From assembly GCF_000463115.2 (NCBI RefSeq), contig NZ_AWFX01000011.1, positions 186,001 to 250,000 on the forward strand: 64,000 nt of DNA, written 5' to 3'. Below are positions 19,212 to 28,355 of this stretch, one piece after another (position 1 is the stretch's first letter; every line of letters starts with the position of its first letter). Position numbers and translations under genes: made by a program. The notes beneath the pieces were generated by a model. It searched no databases, was not told the origin of the DNA, and saw only the letters and a program-made list of their open reading frames with translations. This DNA comes from Franconibacter helveticus LMG 23732 (lineage in GTDB: Bacteria > Pseudomonadota > Gammaproteobacteria > Enterobacterales > Enterobacteriaceae).

Positions 19212-20636
19212 ATGAGTACTGAAATCAAAACTCAGGTCGTGGTACTTGGGGCAGGCCCGGCAGGCTACTCTGCGGCCTTCCGTTGCGCGGATTTAGGTCT
19301 GGAAACCGTCATCGTAGAACGTTACAGCACCCTCGGCGGTGTATGTCTGAACGTCGGTTGTATCCCTTCTAAAGCGCTGCTGCACGTAGCGAAAGTCATC
19401 GAAGAAGCGAAAGCGCTGGCCGAGCACGGCATCGTTTTCGGCGAGCCGAAAACCGATATCGACAAAATCCGTACCTGGAAAGAAAAAGTTATCAATCAGC
19501 TGACCGGCGGTCTGGCTGGTATGGCCAAAGGCCGTAAAGTGAAAGTGGTGAATGGCCTGGGTAAATTCACCGGCGCCAACACCCTGGAAGTGGAAGGCGA
19601 GAACGGCAAAACCGTTATTAACTTCGACAACGCTATCATCGCGGCGGGTTCCCGTCCGATTCAGCTGCCGTTCATTCCGCACGAAGATCCGCGCGTATGG
19701 GATTCCACCGACGCCCTGGAGCTGAAAGAAGTGCCGAAACGCATGCTGGTTATGGGCGGCGGCATCATCGGTCTGGAGATGGGTACCGTTTATCACGCGC
19801 TGGGTTCAGAAATCGACGTGGTTGAAATGTTCGACCAGGTTATCCCGGCTGCCGATAAAGACGTAGTGAAAGTCTTTACCAAGCGCATCAGCAAGAAGTT
19901 CAACCTGATGCTGGAAACTAAAGTCACTGCCGTTGAAGCAAAAGAAGACGGTATTTACGTCTCCATGGAAGGCAAAAAAGCGCCTGCTGAAGCACAGCGT
20001 TACGACGCGGTGCTGGTGGCTATCGGCCGTGTGCCGAACGGCAAAAACCTGGATGCAGGCAAAGCGGGCGTGGAAGTGGACGACCGCGGCTTTATCCGCG
20101 TTGACAAGCAGATGCGCACTAACGTGCCGCACATTTACGCTATCGGCGATATCGTCGGTCAGCCGATGCTGGCGCACAAAGGCGTTCACGAAGGTCACGT
20201 TGCCGCTGAAGTTATCGCCGGCATGAAGCACTACTTCGACCCGAAAGTTATCCCGTCCATCGCTTACACCGAGCCGGAAGTCGCGTGGGTTGGTCTGACT
20301 GAGAAAGAAGCGAAAGAGAAAGGCATCAGCTATGAAACCGCCACCTTCCCGTGGGCAGCGTCTGGCCGTGCTATCGCTTCCGACTGCGCAGACGGTATGA
20401 CCAAACTGATTTTCGACAAAGAGACCCACCGTGTTATCGGCGGCGCGATTGTCGGTACCAACGGCGGCGAGCTGCTGGGCGAAATCGGACTGGCTATCGA
20501 AATGGGCTGTGACGCTGAAGATATCGCGCTCACCATCCATGCTCACCCGACCCTGCACGAGTCCGTGGGCCTGGCGGCAGAAGTGTTCGAAGGCAGCATC
20601 ACCGACCTGCCGAACCCGAAAGCGAAGAAAAAATAA
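19212..20636 (+). CDS. lpd: Dihydrolipoamide dehydrogenase (E3)
   Basis: 474 residues from MSTEIKTQVVVLGAGPAG. An ATG one codon earlier (19209) is also possible; GAGG lies 6-9 bases upstream. FAD-binding GAGPAGYSAAF; the redox disulphide in GGVCLNVGCIPSK (about residues 42-54); the NAD-binding GGGIIGLEMG; and the dimer-interface HAHPTLHES with the catalytic His-Glu pair. E3 serves the pyruvate, 2-oxoglutarate and glycine cleavage complexes. Followed by a strong terminator. Confidence 0.98.
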   Translation: MSTEIKTQVVVLGAGPAGYSAAFRCADLGLETVIVERYSTLGGVCLNVGCIPSKALLHVAKVIEEAKALAEHGIVFGEPKTDIDKIRTWKEKVINQLTGGLAGMAKGRKVKVVNGLGKFTGANTLEVEGENGKTVINFDNAIIAAGSRPIQLPFIPHEDPRVWDSTDALELKEVPKRMLVMGGGIIGLEMGTVYHALGSEIDVVEMFDQVIPAADKDVVKVFTKRISKKFNLMLETKVTAVEAKEDGIYVSMEGKKAPAEAQRYDAVLVAIGRVPNGKNLDAGKAGVEVDDRGFIRVDKQMRTNVPHIYAIGDIVGQPMLAHKGVHEGHVAAEVIAGMKHYFDPKVIPSIAYTEPEVAWVGLTEKEAKEKGISYETATFPWAASGRAIASDCADGMTKLIFDKETHRVIGGAIVGTNGGELLGEIGLAIEMGCDAEDIALTIHAHPTLHESVGLAAEVFEGSITDLPNPKAKKK

Positions 20637-20652
20637 TCGTTTTGCTTTGCTG

Positions 20653-20680
20653 AAAAACGCCTCTACGGAGGCGTTTTTTT
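20653..20680 (+). terminator. lpd terminator
   Basis: Stem AACGCCTC / GAGGCGTT, loop TACG, followed by a T7 run, 17 bases after the lpd stop. Confidence 0.92.
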
Positions 20681-20983
20681 ATTGGCTCATCCGCTCCCGT
20701 CTAAGCTAACTACCTAATCTGGTAGGCATTTTTCCCTCAATCTTCTTTTCCTGCTGCCGATATAGCTCTCAATGCATTGACTCACATGCGCTTATACAGA
20801 GATGAGCGGCGCATGAACAGGGACGCGCAAGACAGGGATCTCGTTGAGCTTTTTACCTTCTGTCGAATCTTGCCGCACTGGCGCGGCGTCTGCACACCCT
20901 CACTGCATGTTGCCGGAGCGGCTTGTCTCTGGCGTCCTCTTTCTCGTCTGCTCAGGCGATTTCATCAATAAAAAGGAAAGTTT
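20681..20983. other. Intergenic region between lpd and the traT-like gene
   Basis: About 300 bases. A 64-codon open frame inside it has no family features and is not called. TAAAAAGGAAAG just before 20984 is the ribosome-binding site of the traT-like gene. No convincing promoter hexamers at standard spacing were found. Confidence 0.4.
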
Positions 20984-21715
20984 ATGTCTTTTAAAAAGTT
21001 GGCTGTTGTTGGCATGGTATTGGCTGCGTTTACCCTTACCGGGTGCGGCGCCATGACGACTGCCGTGAAAAAGCGCAATCTGGAAGTGAAAACTCAGATG
21101 AGCGAGACGGTCTGGCTGGAGCCTTCCTCTGAAAAAACCGTTTATATCCAGGTGAAAAACACCTCTGATAAAGATATGAGCAACCTGCAAACGCTGATTG
21201 CCAACGATCTTTCCGCCAAAGGTTATAAAGTGACCAGCTCGCCGGATACGGCTTACTACTGGGTACAGGCTAACGTGCTGAAAGCCGATAAGATGGACCT
21301 GCGCGAATCGCAGAACTATCTGAAAAGCGGTTACGAAGGGGCGGCCCTTGGCGCGGCGCTGGGCGCAGGCATTACCGCCTATAACAGCAACTCCTCCGGC
21401 GCAGCGTTGGGCGTAGGCCTGGCGGCTGGCCTGATTGGCCTTGCTGCTGATGCGATGGTGGAAGATGTGAACTACACCATGGTCACCGACCTGCAAATTT
21501 CCGAGCGCAGCAAAGCCGCGGTCACTACCGACAATATTGCCGCGCTGCGTCAGGGGACTTCCGGCATCAAACTGCAAACCAGCAGCGAGCAGGGCAACCG
21601 CGCTAAATACCAGACCCGCGTAGTTTCCACCGCCAATAAAGTTAACCTGAAATTTGAGGAAGCCAAACCTCAGCTGGAAGCGCAGCTGGCGAAATCCGTC
21701 GCCAATATTCTGTAA
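20984..21715 (+). CDS. traT: TraT-like outer-membrane lipoprotein (surface exclusion/complement resistance family)
   Basis: 243 residues. A lipoprotein signal peptide with lipobox LTGC gives lipidation at Cys21. The mature part closely follows F-plasmid TraT as I remember it: [78 protein letters not shown] and the end AKSVANIL. Plasmid TraT lowers mating between like donors and confers serum resistance. Here the gene stands alone on the chromosome with no tra genes, so conjugal surface exclusion is an inference from family only; an envelope or serum-resistance role is equally possible. A stem-loop (GCGGGCCGCC..GGCGGCCCG) follows near 21726. Confidence 0.88.
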   Translation: MSFKKLAVVGMVLAAFTLTGCGAMTTAVKKRNLEVKTQMSETVWLEPSSEKTVYIQVKNTSDKDMSNLQTLIANDLSAKGYKVTSSPDTAYYWVQANVLKADKMDLRESQNYLKSGYEGAALGAALGAGITAYNSNSSGAALGVGLAAGLIGLAADAMVEDVNYTMVTDLQISERSKAAVTTDNIAALRQGTSGIKLQTSSEQGNRAKYQTRVVSTANKVNLKFEEAKPQLEAQLAKSVANIL

Positions 21716-21766
21716 CGTCTGCGCAGGCGGGCCGCCCGGTCTGGCGGCCCGTCGCAAAACGTCACG

Positions 21767-22615
21767 TTAATGCCCTGTCTCTTTTATCTGTTGCCAGGGC
21801 GCTACGGGTGAAAAACTGGTAATCGCCTGCGCTTTACGCGCCGTCTCCTCGCCTAACCATGCCTGCCAGACCCTCTCCTGATCGTCCACCATAAAGCTTG
21901 TCACCCCGGTTCGACCATAGGCCACGGGCCAGGCTATCAGCGCATATCCGCCGGTCAGTTTGCCTTCATGTAGCCACGGCGAGCGGCCTTCGTCGGCATG
22001 GGCCGTAATGATACGAAAACGATAGCCATGATAGCCCGCGCCCGGAATGCCGGGGCTGAATGCCGGGCCGAGCGGGCTTGGCGCTTCGCCCGCCCCCGCT
22101 GACCAGTAAAGGCCATCTTTTTGACCTTCGCTGCTGATAAGTTTTTGCGCGTAAAAGTGGTTAAGCGCATAAAACTCCCGCTGCGCCTGAACATAGGCGT
22201 GCAGAGCCTGAATTGCGGAAAGCTCGTTGCGGCCGAGCGTACGGGTGAGAATTTCATCCGCTGCGCCTTGCATATCGAAACGCCAGCCGTCTGCGGTTTT
22301 AACAAGCGGAATGGGCAACTGCCAGTTTTGCTTGCCAACGTTCAGCCAGGCGACATTTTGCTGTTGTTCAATATGATGGCTGGTTTTCCAGTCGCGCAGG
22401 AACCGCGCTACTGCTTCAGGATCGGCCCCTTCCGGCGGCAAATATTGCCGCCAGCTTTCCGTAAGTATTGCGTTGAGCGCTGCTTCATTTTGTTGCGATA
22501 CGGCGTCGACCAGCGCGCTGGCGGCCTGCTCGGGTGTCGCAAACTGCTGCTGCGCCAGCGCGAGCGCAGGGATAAACAGCAGACCTGGCAAGCTACGTAG
22601 TAACCTCGTTTTCAT
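21767..22615 (-). CDS. DUF2950 exported protein
   Basis: 282 residues with a signal peptide (LPGLLFIPALALAQQ; cleavage near residue 22), so periplasmic or surface. The region DGLYWSAGAGEAPSPLGPAF and YHGYRFRIITAHADEGRSPW is typical of DUF2950 proteins. Function unknown. It lies 11 bases after the DUF3300 gene on the same strand; DUF3300 and DUF2950 genes are commonly neighbours, so the two products probably work together in the envelope. Confidence 0.8.
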   Translation of the reverse strand: MKTRLLRSLPGLLFIPALALAQQQFATPEQAASALVDAVSQQNEAALNAILTESWRQYLPPEGADPEAVARFLRDWKTSHHIEQQQNVAWLNVGKQNWQLPIPLVKTADGWRFDMQGAADEILTRTLGRNELSAIQALHAYVQAQREFYALNHFYAQKLISSEGQKDGLYWSAGAGEAPSPLGPAFSPGIPGAGYHGYRFRIITAHADEGRSPWLHEGKLTGGYALIAWPVAYGRTGVTSFMVDDQERVWQAWLGEETARKAQAITSFSPVAPWQQIKETGH

Positions 22616-22626
22616 TGTTTCGCACC

Positions 22627-24189
22627 TTAATGATGACGAAGCTCATGATGCCCGGAAGCGCGCTCCCGAAGGGCTTCATGATGCTCACTGTTAAGGAGAT
22701 GCCGGCTTTGCTCGCCGCGCAGGCGTTGCGCCTGCCAGTCGGGCGAACGGCTATCATTGCCGCTCAGCGCGTTAACATAGGAAGGACTCTGGCTCCTTTG
22801 GCGCAAAACCGCGCCAGGCTGGCTTTGGCGCTGTTTTATCGCCTCGCGTCTTTGCTGCTGCTGCGCGTCCGGGTGATGCAGCGGTTTTACCGCTTCGCGA
22901 TGCGCTGCGGCGGGGCGAATGCCCGAATGTGGGCGTTCATCATAACCGCGATAACTGTCGCGCTGCGCGATTTGATGCAGCTTTTGCGATGCGGCCTGAC
23001 GCTGGGCGTCGCGCCCGGCGCCGGGCGCATTAACCTGCGCGCCGGACGGCTGCCGGAGCGTCTGCAATGCCGCCTGGCGCTGCGCATCCCTGGAAGCGGG
23101 CGCGGCGGTTGCGCTTAAGCCGACAGGGCTCTGAGTCTGATGAAACCGTTGCGCCACATGCGGGTCAGCATAAGGAACGCCGCTGCGGTAAGCCGGATTG
23201 TGCTGCCAGACCCGGTTATTTTCGCTCAGTCGCTCTCCGGTGATGCGATTGTAATTATTGACGTTGATATTGATGTTATCGCCGTGATGCGAGTGATGGT
23301 CATCGTCATCATGATGGTGATGATGGTCATCGTCGTCATCCCAGTCGATGCTGCTGAACAAGGCGTAAGTTGTCGCCACGCCAAGACTGTAACCCAGACC
23401 GCGAGCGAAGCTCTGGGTAAACTGCTGGCCTGGCGGGGGCGGCAGGTAAACTGGTGGATAAGCCGTATTGGCCCATGAACCGTATACCGTCGCCGGGTTA
23501 TAAGAGGGGATATAAACCACCTGCGGGTCGGCGGGTTCGATTTTAATAATCGTTGTAGTGGCTGGCGCCGGGGAGTCTGACGGCGCTGCGCGCGCTGGCG
23601 TAGCGGGTGTAGCTGGCGGCGAGGGTTTGGCTACGGTAGTCACCGTTTGCTGTGGCGTCGTTTTCAGCGCGCCGGTTTGCTGCGCCAGCGCCCGTAGCTT
23701 TTGCACCGAGTCCATCACCGCCTGAGGTTGCGCCAGGAAAGCGTCGCCCAGACTTTGCACCCACTGCGAATTTTCTCCCATTAACGCCATGAGCTGCGGG
23801 AATGCCACCAGCGATTTTACGCTGGCGTCCCAGGGTTGATTCGCTACGGCTGCGATGGCGGCGTCGCCCTGCAACGTGGGGTTGTCATGCGACCATTGCA
23901 CAGCCTGTACAACGCTTGCCGGGTAAGTTGCCGCCATCAGTACCTGAGAAAGCAGCGGATCCGGGAAAAGCGCTACCGGCGCGACCCACTGATCTATCTG
24001 GGCCGTGGAAAACGCTGGCGCAGGAGAGGGCGCAAGGGGAGCGGCGGGCATTGCCTGCACTTGTTGAACAGTCGCGGCAGGCGGCGTAGCGGCAGATAAA
24101 GCGCGCATAAGCAAAAGCGCGCCTCCGGCGCCTGACGCAGCGGCAGCGCAGAGCAACGCCAGCAGGCGGGGTTTAACTTGCAGAGGCAT
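22627..24189 (-). CDS. yacH: DUF3300 protein, YacH-like
   Basis: 520 residues, in the position of E. coli yacH between lpd and acnB (E. coli YacH is longer, about 617). An N-terminal hydrophobic segment (residues 8-30) would be a signal anchor. The DUF3300 domain covers about 65-230 (QIDQWVAPVALFPDPLLSQVLMAATYP, then PADPQVVYIPSYNPATVYG). A run of Asp and His follows near residues 293-315, then the Asn-rich NININVNNYN. The C-terminal 180 residues are low-complexity, rich in Gln, Arg and His. The Asp/His run suggests metal binding, which is inference. Function unknown. Confidence 0.8.
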   Translation of the reverse strand: MPLQVKPRLLALLCAAAASGAGGALLLMRALSAATPPAATVQQVQAMPAAPLAPSPAPAFSTAQIDQWVAPVALFPDPLLSQVLMAATYPASVVQAVQWSHDNPTLQGDAAIAAVANQPWDASVKSLVAFPQLMALMGENSQWVQSLGDAFLAQPQAVMDSVQKLRALAQQTGALKTTPQQTVTTVAKPSPPATPATPARAAPSDSPAPATTTIIKIEPADPQVVYIPSYNPATVYGSWANTAYPPVYLPPPPGQQFTQSFARGLGYSLGVATTYALFSSIDWDDDDDHHHHHDDDDHHSHHGDNININVNNYNRITGERLSENNRVWQHNPAYRSGVPYADPHVAQRFHQTQSPVGLSATAAPASRDAQRQAALQTLRQPSGAQVNAPGAGRDAQRQAASQKLHQIAQRDSYRGYDERPHSGIRPAAAHREAVKPLHHPDAQQQQRREAIKQRQSQPGAVLRQRSQSPSYVNALSGNDSRSPDWQAQRLRGEQSRHLLNSEHHEALRERASGHHELRHH

Positions 24190-24383
24190 ATTTAACTCTC
24201 CATCGGCATAAGACAGATACCGGCAGGCGTAACGTTGGGAGGGAGGCTGGTCGTTACAGACCCGTCATCGAAGCGAAGCCACAATAATGAGTGTAGAAAC
24301 GCGAAGATTGACGAAACGAGCGGTAGCTCACTGTTGGTTCTTTTTCAGATAAAAAATCGCCGGCCAGGGAGAGGCCAGTAAAA

Positions 24384-24408
24384 GGCCGCCGCGAAGGCGG
24401 CCAGTAGC
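24384..24408 (-). terminator. Terminator of the small minus-strand gene
   Basis: On the minus strand GGCCGCC-TTCGC-GGCGGCC is followed by TTTT. It begins a few bases after the TAA (24409-24411) of the 39-codon ORF. Such a tight fit supports the ORF being a real transcription unit. Confidence 0.75.
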
Positions 24409-24528
24409 TTAATTGCCTAAGTTCAGGATGAACTGAATGTGGATGTCTGAAATAGTCCAGCCGCCCTGCATCATTGTCATCGCTGCGCTTAATACAATGA
24501 GAAGCGTATACAGCAAACGCATTTCCAT
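24409..24528 (-). CDS. Small hydrophobic protein, candidate TimP-like type I toxin
   Basis: 39 residues from the ATG at 24528 (MEMRLLYTLLIVLSAAMTMM, then QGGWTISDIHIQFILNLGN); an ATG two codons later is also possible. AGGGA lies 9 bases before the first ATG. The N-terminal half is one membrane span or signal-like helix. A terminator follows at once, and the leader carries a stem-loop. A terminated RNA-like unit faces it on the other strand. The layout and size recall Salmonella TimP (38 aa, membrane toxin) and its sRNA TimR/RyfA; I am relying on memory for that and cannot align. It may be any small membrane protein. Confidence 0.55.
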   Translation of the reverse strand: MEMRLLYTLLIVLSAAMTMMQGGWTISDIHIQFILNLGN

Positions 24529-24586
24529 TGCGCGTATTCCCTTGCGGGGTACGTTGATTCCTTCTTCACCGGGAAAGGCAGAACCA

Positions 24587-24607
24587 GGCAAGTATGTCGT
24601 ACTTGCC
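24587..24607 (-). promoter_or_regulatory. Stem-loop in the leader of the small membrane protein mRNA
   Basis: GGCAAGTA-CGACA-TACTTGCC on the minus strand: 8-base stem, 5-base loop, about 60 bases before the start codon. The half at 24595-24607 is repeated as TGTCGTACTTGCC at 24811-24823 on the plus strand, so a plus-strand RNA could invade this hairpin. Confidence 0.6.
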
Positions 24608-24609
24608 AC

Positions 24610-24893
24610 GTAAGGTTAGGGAACTGCTTCCAGGCCCGGTGACTGGCTGCTACGCCAGCGAAGCAGGCCAGGGCGCAATATAGCCAGAGTGAGGCGCCCC
24701 GGAAAGGCATCCTTTACGCTTACACGCGATTACATGTAAATTCTGAAAGCGGTACGCAAAACGTACACCTGGGCTTGCCGACGCGCAGGACAGCTGGCAT
24801 GATTCTGCTGTGTCGTACTTGCCGCAATACCTGTGCAAAGGTGCCTGCTACCACCTGAACACAACAAACAGACCGCCACCCGGCGGTTTTTTT
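24610..24893 (+). ncRNA. Candidate small RNA, RyfA/TimR-like
   Basis: There is no credible ORF on this strand, yet the region ends in a strong intrinsic terminator (24872-24893) well before the acnB promoter. Several stem-forming segments are visible. TGTCGTACTTGCC (24811-24823) is complementary to the leader of the divergent small protein mRNA. The 5' end is not determined; I see no good promoter, so the start given is only a limit. Length and layout would fit the RyfA family (about 300 nt). No search could be run. Confidence 0.5.
24872..24893 (+). terminator. Terminator of the candidate small RNA
   Basis: ACCGCC-ACCC-GGCGGT followed by a run of T (24887-24893). It lies about 85 bases upstream of the acnB -35 hexamer and belongs to no protein gene on this strand. 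Confidence 0.85.
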
Positions 24894-24976
24894 GTGTCTG
24901 AAATCTCACTTCCGAAACGCGTTATGCGTTGCTTAACGATTCAGCAAATATTTAATGTTGCTTTTTTGTAAACAGA

Positions 24977-25005
24977 TTAACAGAGAGTCTAAATCCTGCT
25001 ATTCT
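24977..25005 (+). promoter_or_regulatory. acnB promoter candidate
   Basis: TTAACA (24977-24982), a 17-base spacer and TATTCT (25000-25005), about 105 bases before the acnB start. Confidence 0.6.
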
Positions 25006-25108
25006 GCCCGACGCGGAACCGGGCATTTACCCTACAAACTGCTGTCTCACAGGAGCGTGAAGAGAATAGCCTGGCTCCCTTATGACAATGAGAGCGAGGA
25101 GAACCGTC

Positions 25109-27706
25109 GTGCTAGAAGAATACCGTAAGCACGTAGCTGAGCGTGCCGCCGAGGGGATTGTAGCCAAACCCTTAGATGCAACCCAAATGGCCGCGCTCGT
25201 CGAGCTGCTGAAAACCCCGCCAGCGGGTGAAGAAGAGTTTCTGTTAGATCTGCTTACCAACCGTGTACCCCCAGGCGTTGACGAAGCCGCCTATGTAAAA
25301 GCCGGATTCCTTGCTGCTGTCGCCAAAGGCGAAGCCTCCTCTCCGCTGGTTACCCCGGAAAAAGCGATCGAGCTGCTGGGCACAATGCAGGGTGGTTATA
25401 ACATCCACCCGTTGATCGACGCGCTGGATAACGAAACGCTGGCGCCGATTGCCGCCAAAGCGCTGTCTCATACGCTCCTGATGTTCGATAACTTCTACGA
25501 TGTGGAAGAGAAAGCCAAAGCGGGCAACGCTCACGCGCAACAGATTATGCACTCCTGGGCTAACGCCGAGTGGTTCCTGTCTCGCCCTGCGCTGGCCGAA
25601 AAAATTACCGTTACCGTATTTAAAGTGACGGGCGAAACCAACACCGACGACCTTTCTCCGGCGCCGGACGCCTGGTCGCGCCCGGATATCCCGCTGCATG
25701 CGCTGGCGATGCTGAAAAACGCCCGCGACGGCATTGAGCCGGATCAGCCAGGCGTCGTCGGCCCCATCAAGCAAATTGAAGCGCTGGCGCAAAAAGGCTT
25801 CCCGCTGGCTTACGTCGGCGACGTCGTGGGCACCGGTTCTTCCCGTAAATCCGCCACCAACTCCGTGCTGTGGTTTATGGGCGACGATATCCCGCACGTG
25901 CCGAACAAGCGCGGCGGCGGTGTGGTGCTGGGCGGCAAAATCGCGCCTATCTTCTTTAACACCATGGAAGATGCGGGCGCGCTGCCTATCGAAGTTGATG
26001 TGTCGAACCTCAATATGGGCGACGCTATTGATATCTACCCGTACAAAGGTGAAGTGCGTAACCACTACACCGATGAACTGCTGGCAACCTTCGAGCTGAA
26101 AACCGACGTGCTGATTGACGAAGTGCGCGCGGGCGGCCGTATTCCGCTGATCATCGGCCGCGGCCTGACCACCAAAGCGCGTGAAGCGCTGGGTCTGCCG
26201 CACAGCGACGTTTTCCGTCAGGCGAAAGATGTTGTTGAGAGCGACCGTGGTTTCTCGCTGGCGCAAAAAATGGTTGGCCGCGCCTGCGGCGTAGCGGGCA
26301 TTCGTCCGGGCCAGTACTGCGAACCGAAGATGACCTCTGTCGGCTCGCAGGATACCACCGGCCCGATGACCCGTGACGAGCTGAAAGACCTGGCGTGCCT
26401 GGGCTTCTCCTCTGACCTGGTGATGCAATCATTCTGTCATACCGCTGCTTATCCGAAGCCGGTTGACGTCACCACGCACCACACCCTGCCGGACTTCATC
26501 ATGAACCGCGGCGGCGTGTCGCTGCGCCCGGGCGATGGCGTGATTCACTCCTGGCTGAACCGCATGCTGCTGCCGGATACCGTGGGCACCGGCGGCGACT
26601 CCCACACCCGTTTCCCGATCGGTATTTCTTTCCCGGCAGGTTCGGGTCTGGTGGCGTTTGCCGCTGCGACCGGCGTTATGCCGCTGGATATGCCGGAATC
26701 GGTGCTGGTGCGCTTTAAGGGCCAGATGCAGCCGGGCATTACCCTGCGCGACCTGGTTCACGCCATCCCGTATTACGCTATCCAGCAGGGGCTGCTGACC
26801 GTAGAGAAGAAAGGCAAGAAGAACATCTTCTCCGGCCGCATTCTGGAAATTGAAGGTCTGCCTGATCTGAAAGTAGAGCAGGCGTTTGAACTGACCGACG
26901 CCTCTGCCGAGCGCTCTGCGGCAGGCTGCACCATCAAGCTCAATAAAGAGCCGATTATCGAGTACCTGACCTCCAACATCGTGCTGCTGAAGTGGATGAT
27001 TGCCGAAGGCTACGGCGACCGCCGTACGCTGGAGCGCCGTATCCAGGGCATGGAGAAGTGGCTTGCGGATCCGCAACTGATGGAAGCGGACGCTGACGCA
27101 GAATATGCGGCAGTGATCGACATCGATCTGAACGAAATCAAAGAGCCGATTCTGTGCGCGCCGAACGATCCGGACGACGCGCGTCTGCTCTCTGACGTGC
27201 AGGGCGATAAGATTGACGAAGTGTTTATCGGTTCCTGCATGACCAACATCGGCCACTTCCGTGCCGCCGGCAAGCTGCTGGACAGCCATAAAGGCCAGCT
27301 GCTGACCCGCCTGTGGGTGGCGCCGCCGACCCGTATGGACGCCGCGCAGCTCACCGAAGAGGGTTACTACAGCGTATTCGGTAAGAGCGGCGCGCGCATT
27401 GAGATCCCAGGCTGTTCGCTGTGCATGGGTAACCAGGCGCGCGTGGCGGACGGTTCGACGGTGGTTTCAACCTCGACCCGTAACTTCCCGAACCGCTTAG
27501 GCACCGGGGCGAACGTCTATCTGGCGTCTGCGGAACTGGCGGCGGTTGCGGCGCTCATCGGCAAGCTGCCAACGCCGGAAGAGTACCAGACCTTTGTTGC
27601 TCAGGTTGATAAGACAGCGGTAGATACCTACCGTTATCTGAACTTCGACCAGCTTTCTCAGTACACCGAGAAAGCGGACGGCGTTATCTTCCAGACGGCA
27701 GTTTAA
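25109..27706 (+). CDS. acnB: Bifunctional aconitate hydratase 2 / 2-methylisocitrate dehydratase
   Basis: 865 residues from a GTG start at 25109 (translated [17 protein letters not shown]), with GAGGAG 7 bases upstream. ATG codons 9 residues earlier are in frame, but the family begins at LEEYRKH and is 865 long in E. coli. It interconverts citrate and isocitrate and also dehydrates in the methylcitrate cycle. The N-terminal HEAT-like domain comes first, then the swivel domain ([26 protein letters not shown]), then the catalytic domain. The [4Fe-4S] cysteines are seen in [10 protein letters not shown] and [11 protein letters not shown]. Apo-AcnB binds mRNA. Confidence 0.98.
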   Translation: MLEEYRKHVAERAAEGIVAKPLDATQMAALVELLKTPPAGEEEFLLDLLTNRVPPGVDEAAYVKAGFLAAVAKGEASSPLVTPEKAIELLGTMQGGYNIHPLIDALDNETLAPIAAKALSHTLLMFDNFYDVEEKAKAGNAHAQQIMHSWANAEWFLSRPALAEKITVTVFKVTGETNTDDLSPAPDAWSRPDIPLHALAMLKNARDGIEPDQPGVVGPIKQIEALAQKGFPLAYVGDVVGTGSSRKSATNSVLWFMGDDIPHVPNKRGGGVVLGGKIAPIFFNTMEDAGALPIEVDVSNLNMGDAIDIYPYKGEVRNHYTDELLATFELKTDVLIDEVRAGGRIPLIIGRGLTTKAREALGLPHSDVFRQAKDVVESDRGFSLAQKMVGRACGVAGIRPGQYCEPKMTSVGSQDTTGPMTRDELKDLACLGFSSDLVMQSFCHTAAYPKPVDVTTHHTLPDFIMNRGGVSLRPGDGVIHSWLNRMLLPDTVGTGGDSHTRFPIGISFPAGSGLVAFAAATGVMPLDMPESVLVRFKGQMQPGITLRDLVHAIPYYAIQQGLLTVEKKGKKNIFSGRILEIEGLPDLKVEQAFELTDASAERSAAGCTIKLNKEPIIEYLTSNIVLLKWMIAEGYGDRRTLERRIQGMEKWLADPQLMEADADAEYAAVIDIDLNEIKEPILCAPNDPDDARLLSDVQGDKIDEVFIGSCMTNIGHFRAAGKLLDSHKGQLLTRLWVAPPTRMDAAQLTEEGYYSVFGKSGARIEIPGCSLCMGNQARVADGSTVVSTSTRNFPNRLGTGANVYLASAELAAVAALIGKLPTPEEYQTFVAQVDKTAVDTYRYLNFDQLSQYTEKADGVIFQTAV

Positions 27707-27732
27707 TACCCGCCCGGTTCGCCGGAGCCACT

Positions 27733-27765
27733 AAAAAAGGGAAGCCTCTGCGCTTCCCTTTTTTT
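27733..27765. terminator. acnB terminator
   Basis: Stem AAAAAAGGGAAGC / GCTTCCCTTTTTTT with a 6-base loop. Bidirectional, so it also serves the convergent gene ending at 27779. Confidence 0.92.
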
Positions 27766-27778
27766 ATGCGCCATCGCT

Positions 27779-28171
27779 TCAGGAATTCGCTTTGCCGTCG
27801 TAGCGCGGCAGGCTGACCACCGGGTAGGTGAAGCTTTCCTCGGTCTGGCAGCGCTCCGGCTTCTGCTGGTCGGCGTAAATCAGGTAATAGCGCTCATTTG
27901 CCGGAAAATAGATAAGATCATCGCCATTGCGAAAAGAGATAACTTCATAACGTTTGCCTGCTTTGGTCTGCGTTTTACGCACGCCGGAGGCGATTTGAAA
28001 ATGGTTGCCCCACTTCATGGTGGTGAGGTGATATTTAAAAAAGGAGATCAGCACATTTTGTCGCGTCAGGCAGTCCAGCCTTACCGCATCGCCCGCCCAG
28101 GCGGCGGAAAGGGGCAGTGCGACGGCGCAGAACAGCAGGGACCGGGCAAGCGTCATTTTCAGTTTTGGCAT
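27779..28171 (-). CDS. Hypothetical periplasmic protein
   Basis: 130 residues. A clear signal peptide (LARSLLFCAVALPLSAAWA, cleavage before GDAVRL) leaves a mature protein of about 104 residues. It contains two cysteines (VRLDCLTRQ and PERCQTEES) that could form one disulphide. I do not recognise the family. It is not in this place in E. coli K-12 as I recall. It stands alone between acnB (convergent) and yacL (divergent). Its ATG at 28171 has no strong Shine-Dalgarno. Two-state signal plus normal codon use make a real gene likely. Confidence 0.75.
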   Translation of the reverse strand: MPKLKMTLARSLLFCAVALPLSAAWAGDAVRLDCLTRQNVLISFFKYHLTTMKWGNHFQIASGVRKTQTKAGKRYEVISFRNGDDLIYFPANERYYLIYADQQKPERCQTEESFTYPVVSLPRYDGKANS

Positions 28172-28355
28172 AGTTCTTTACAAATTAAGGCGTTAACAAG
28201 AACCACAGCATAGCACAGCCAGACCGCCAGACGGGCGCGCAGGCTTTTTTCATCAGGCATCGCCCGGTGCGCTTTTTTTTCGCTTTCATGCTGCGATAAT
28301 AACTACACAGGTACAGTGCAGCGGTCACGCATTGCCTTTTGCAGAGGAAAACACC

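Noticed and set aside
20777-20971. 64-codon frame between lpd and the traT-like gene
   Set aside because: No Shine-Dalgarno, unusual composition, no recognisable features.
23270-23345. GAT/CAT-rich tract that looks like a microsatellite
   Set aside because: It lies in frame inside the DUF3300 gene and encodes its Asp/His run, so it is coding low-complexity sequence; slippage cannot be judged from one sequence.
24650-24838. 62-codon minus-strand frame inside the candidate sRNA region
   Set aside because: No Shine-Dalgarno, and the sequence reads better as a structured RNA on the other strand.
25244-26428. 394-codon open frame antisense to acnB
   Set aside because: Rich in His, Arg and Gln as expected for the complement of GC-biased coding DNA; no family features.
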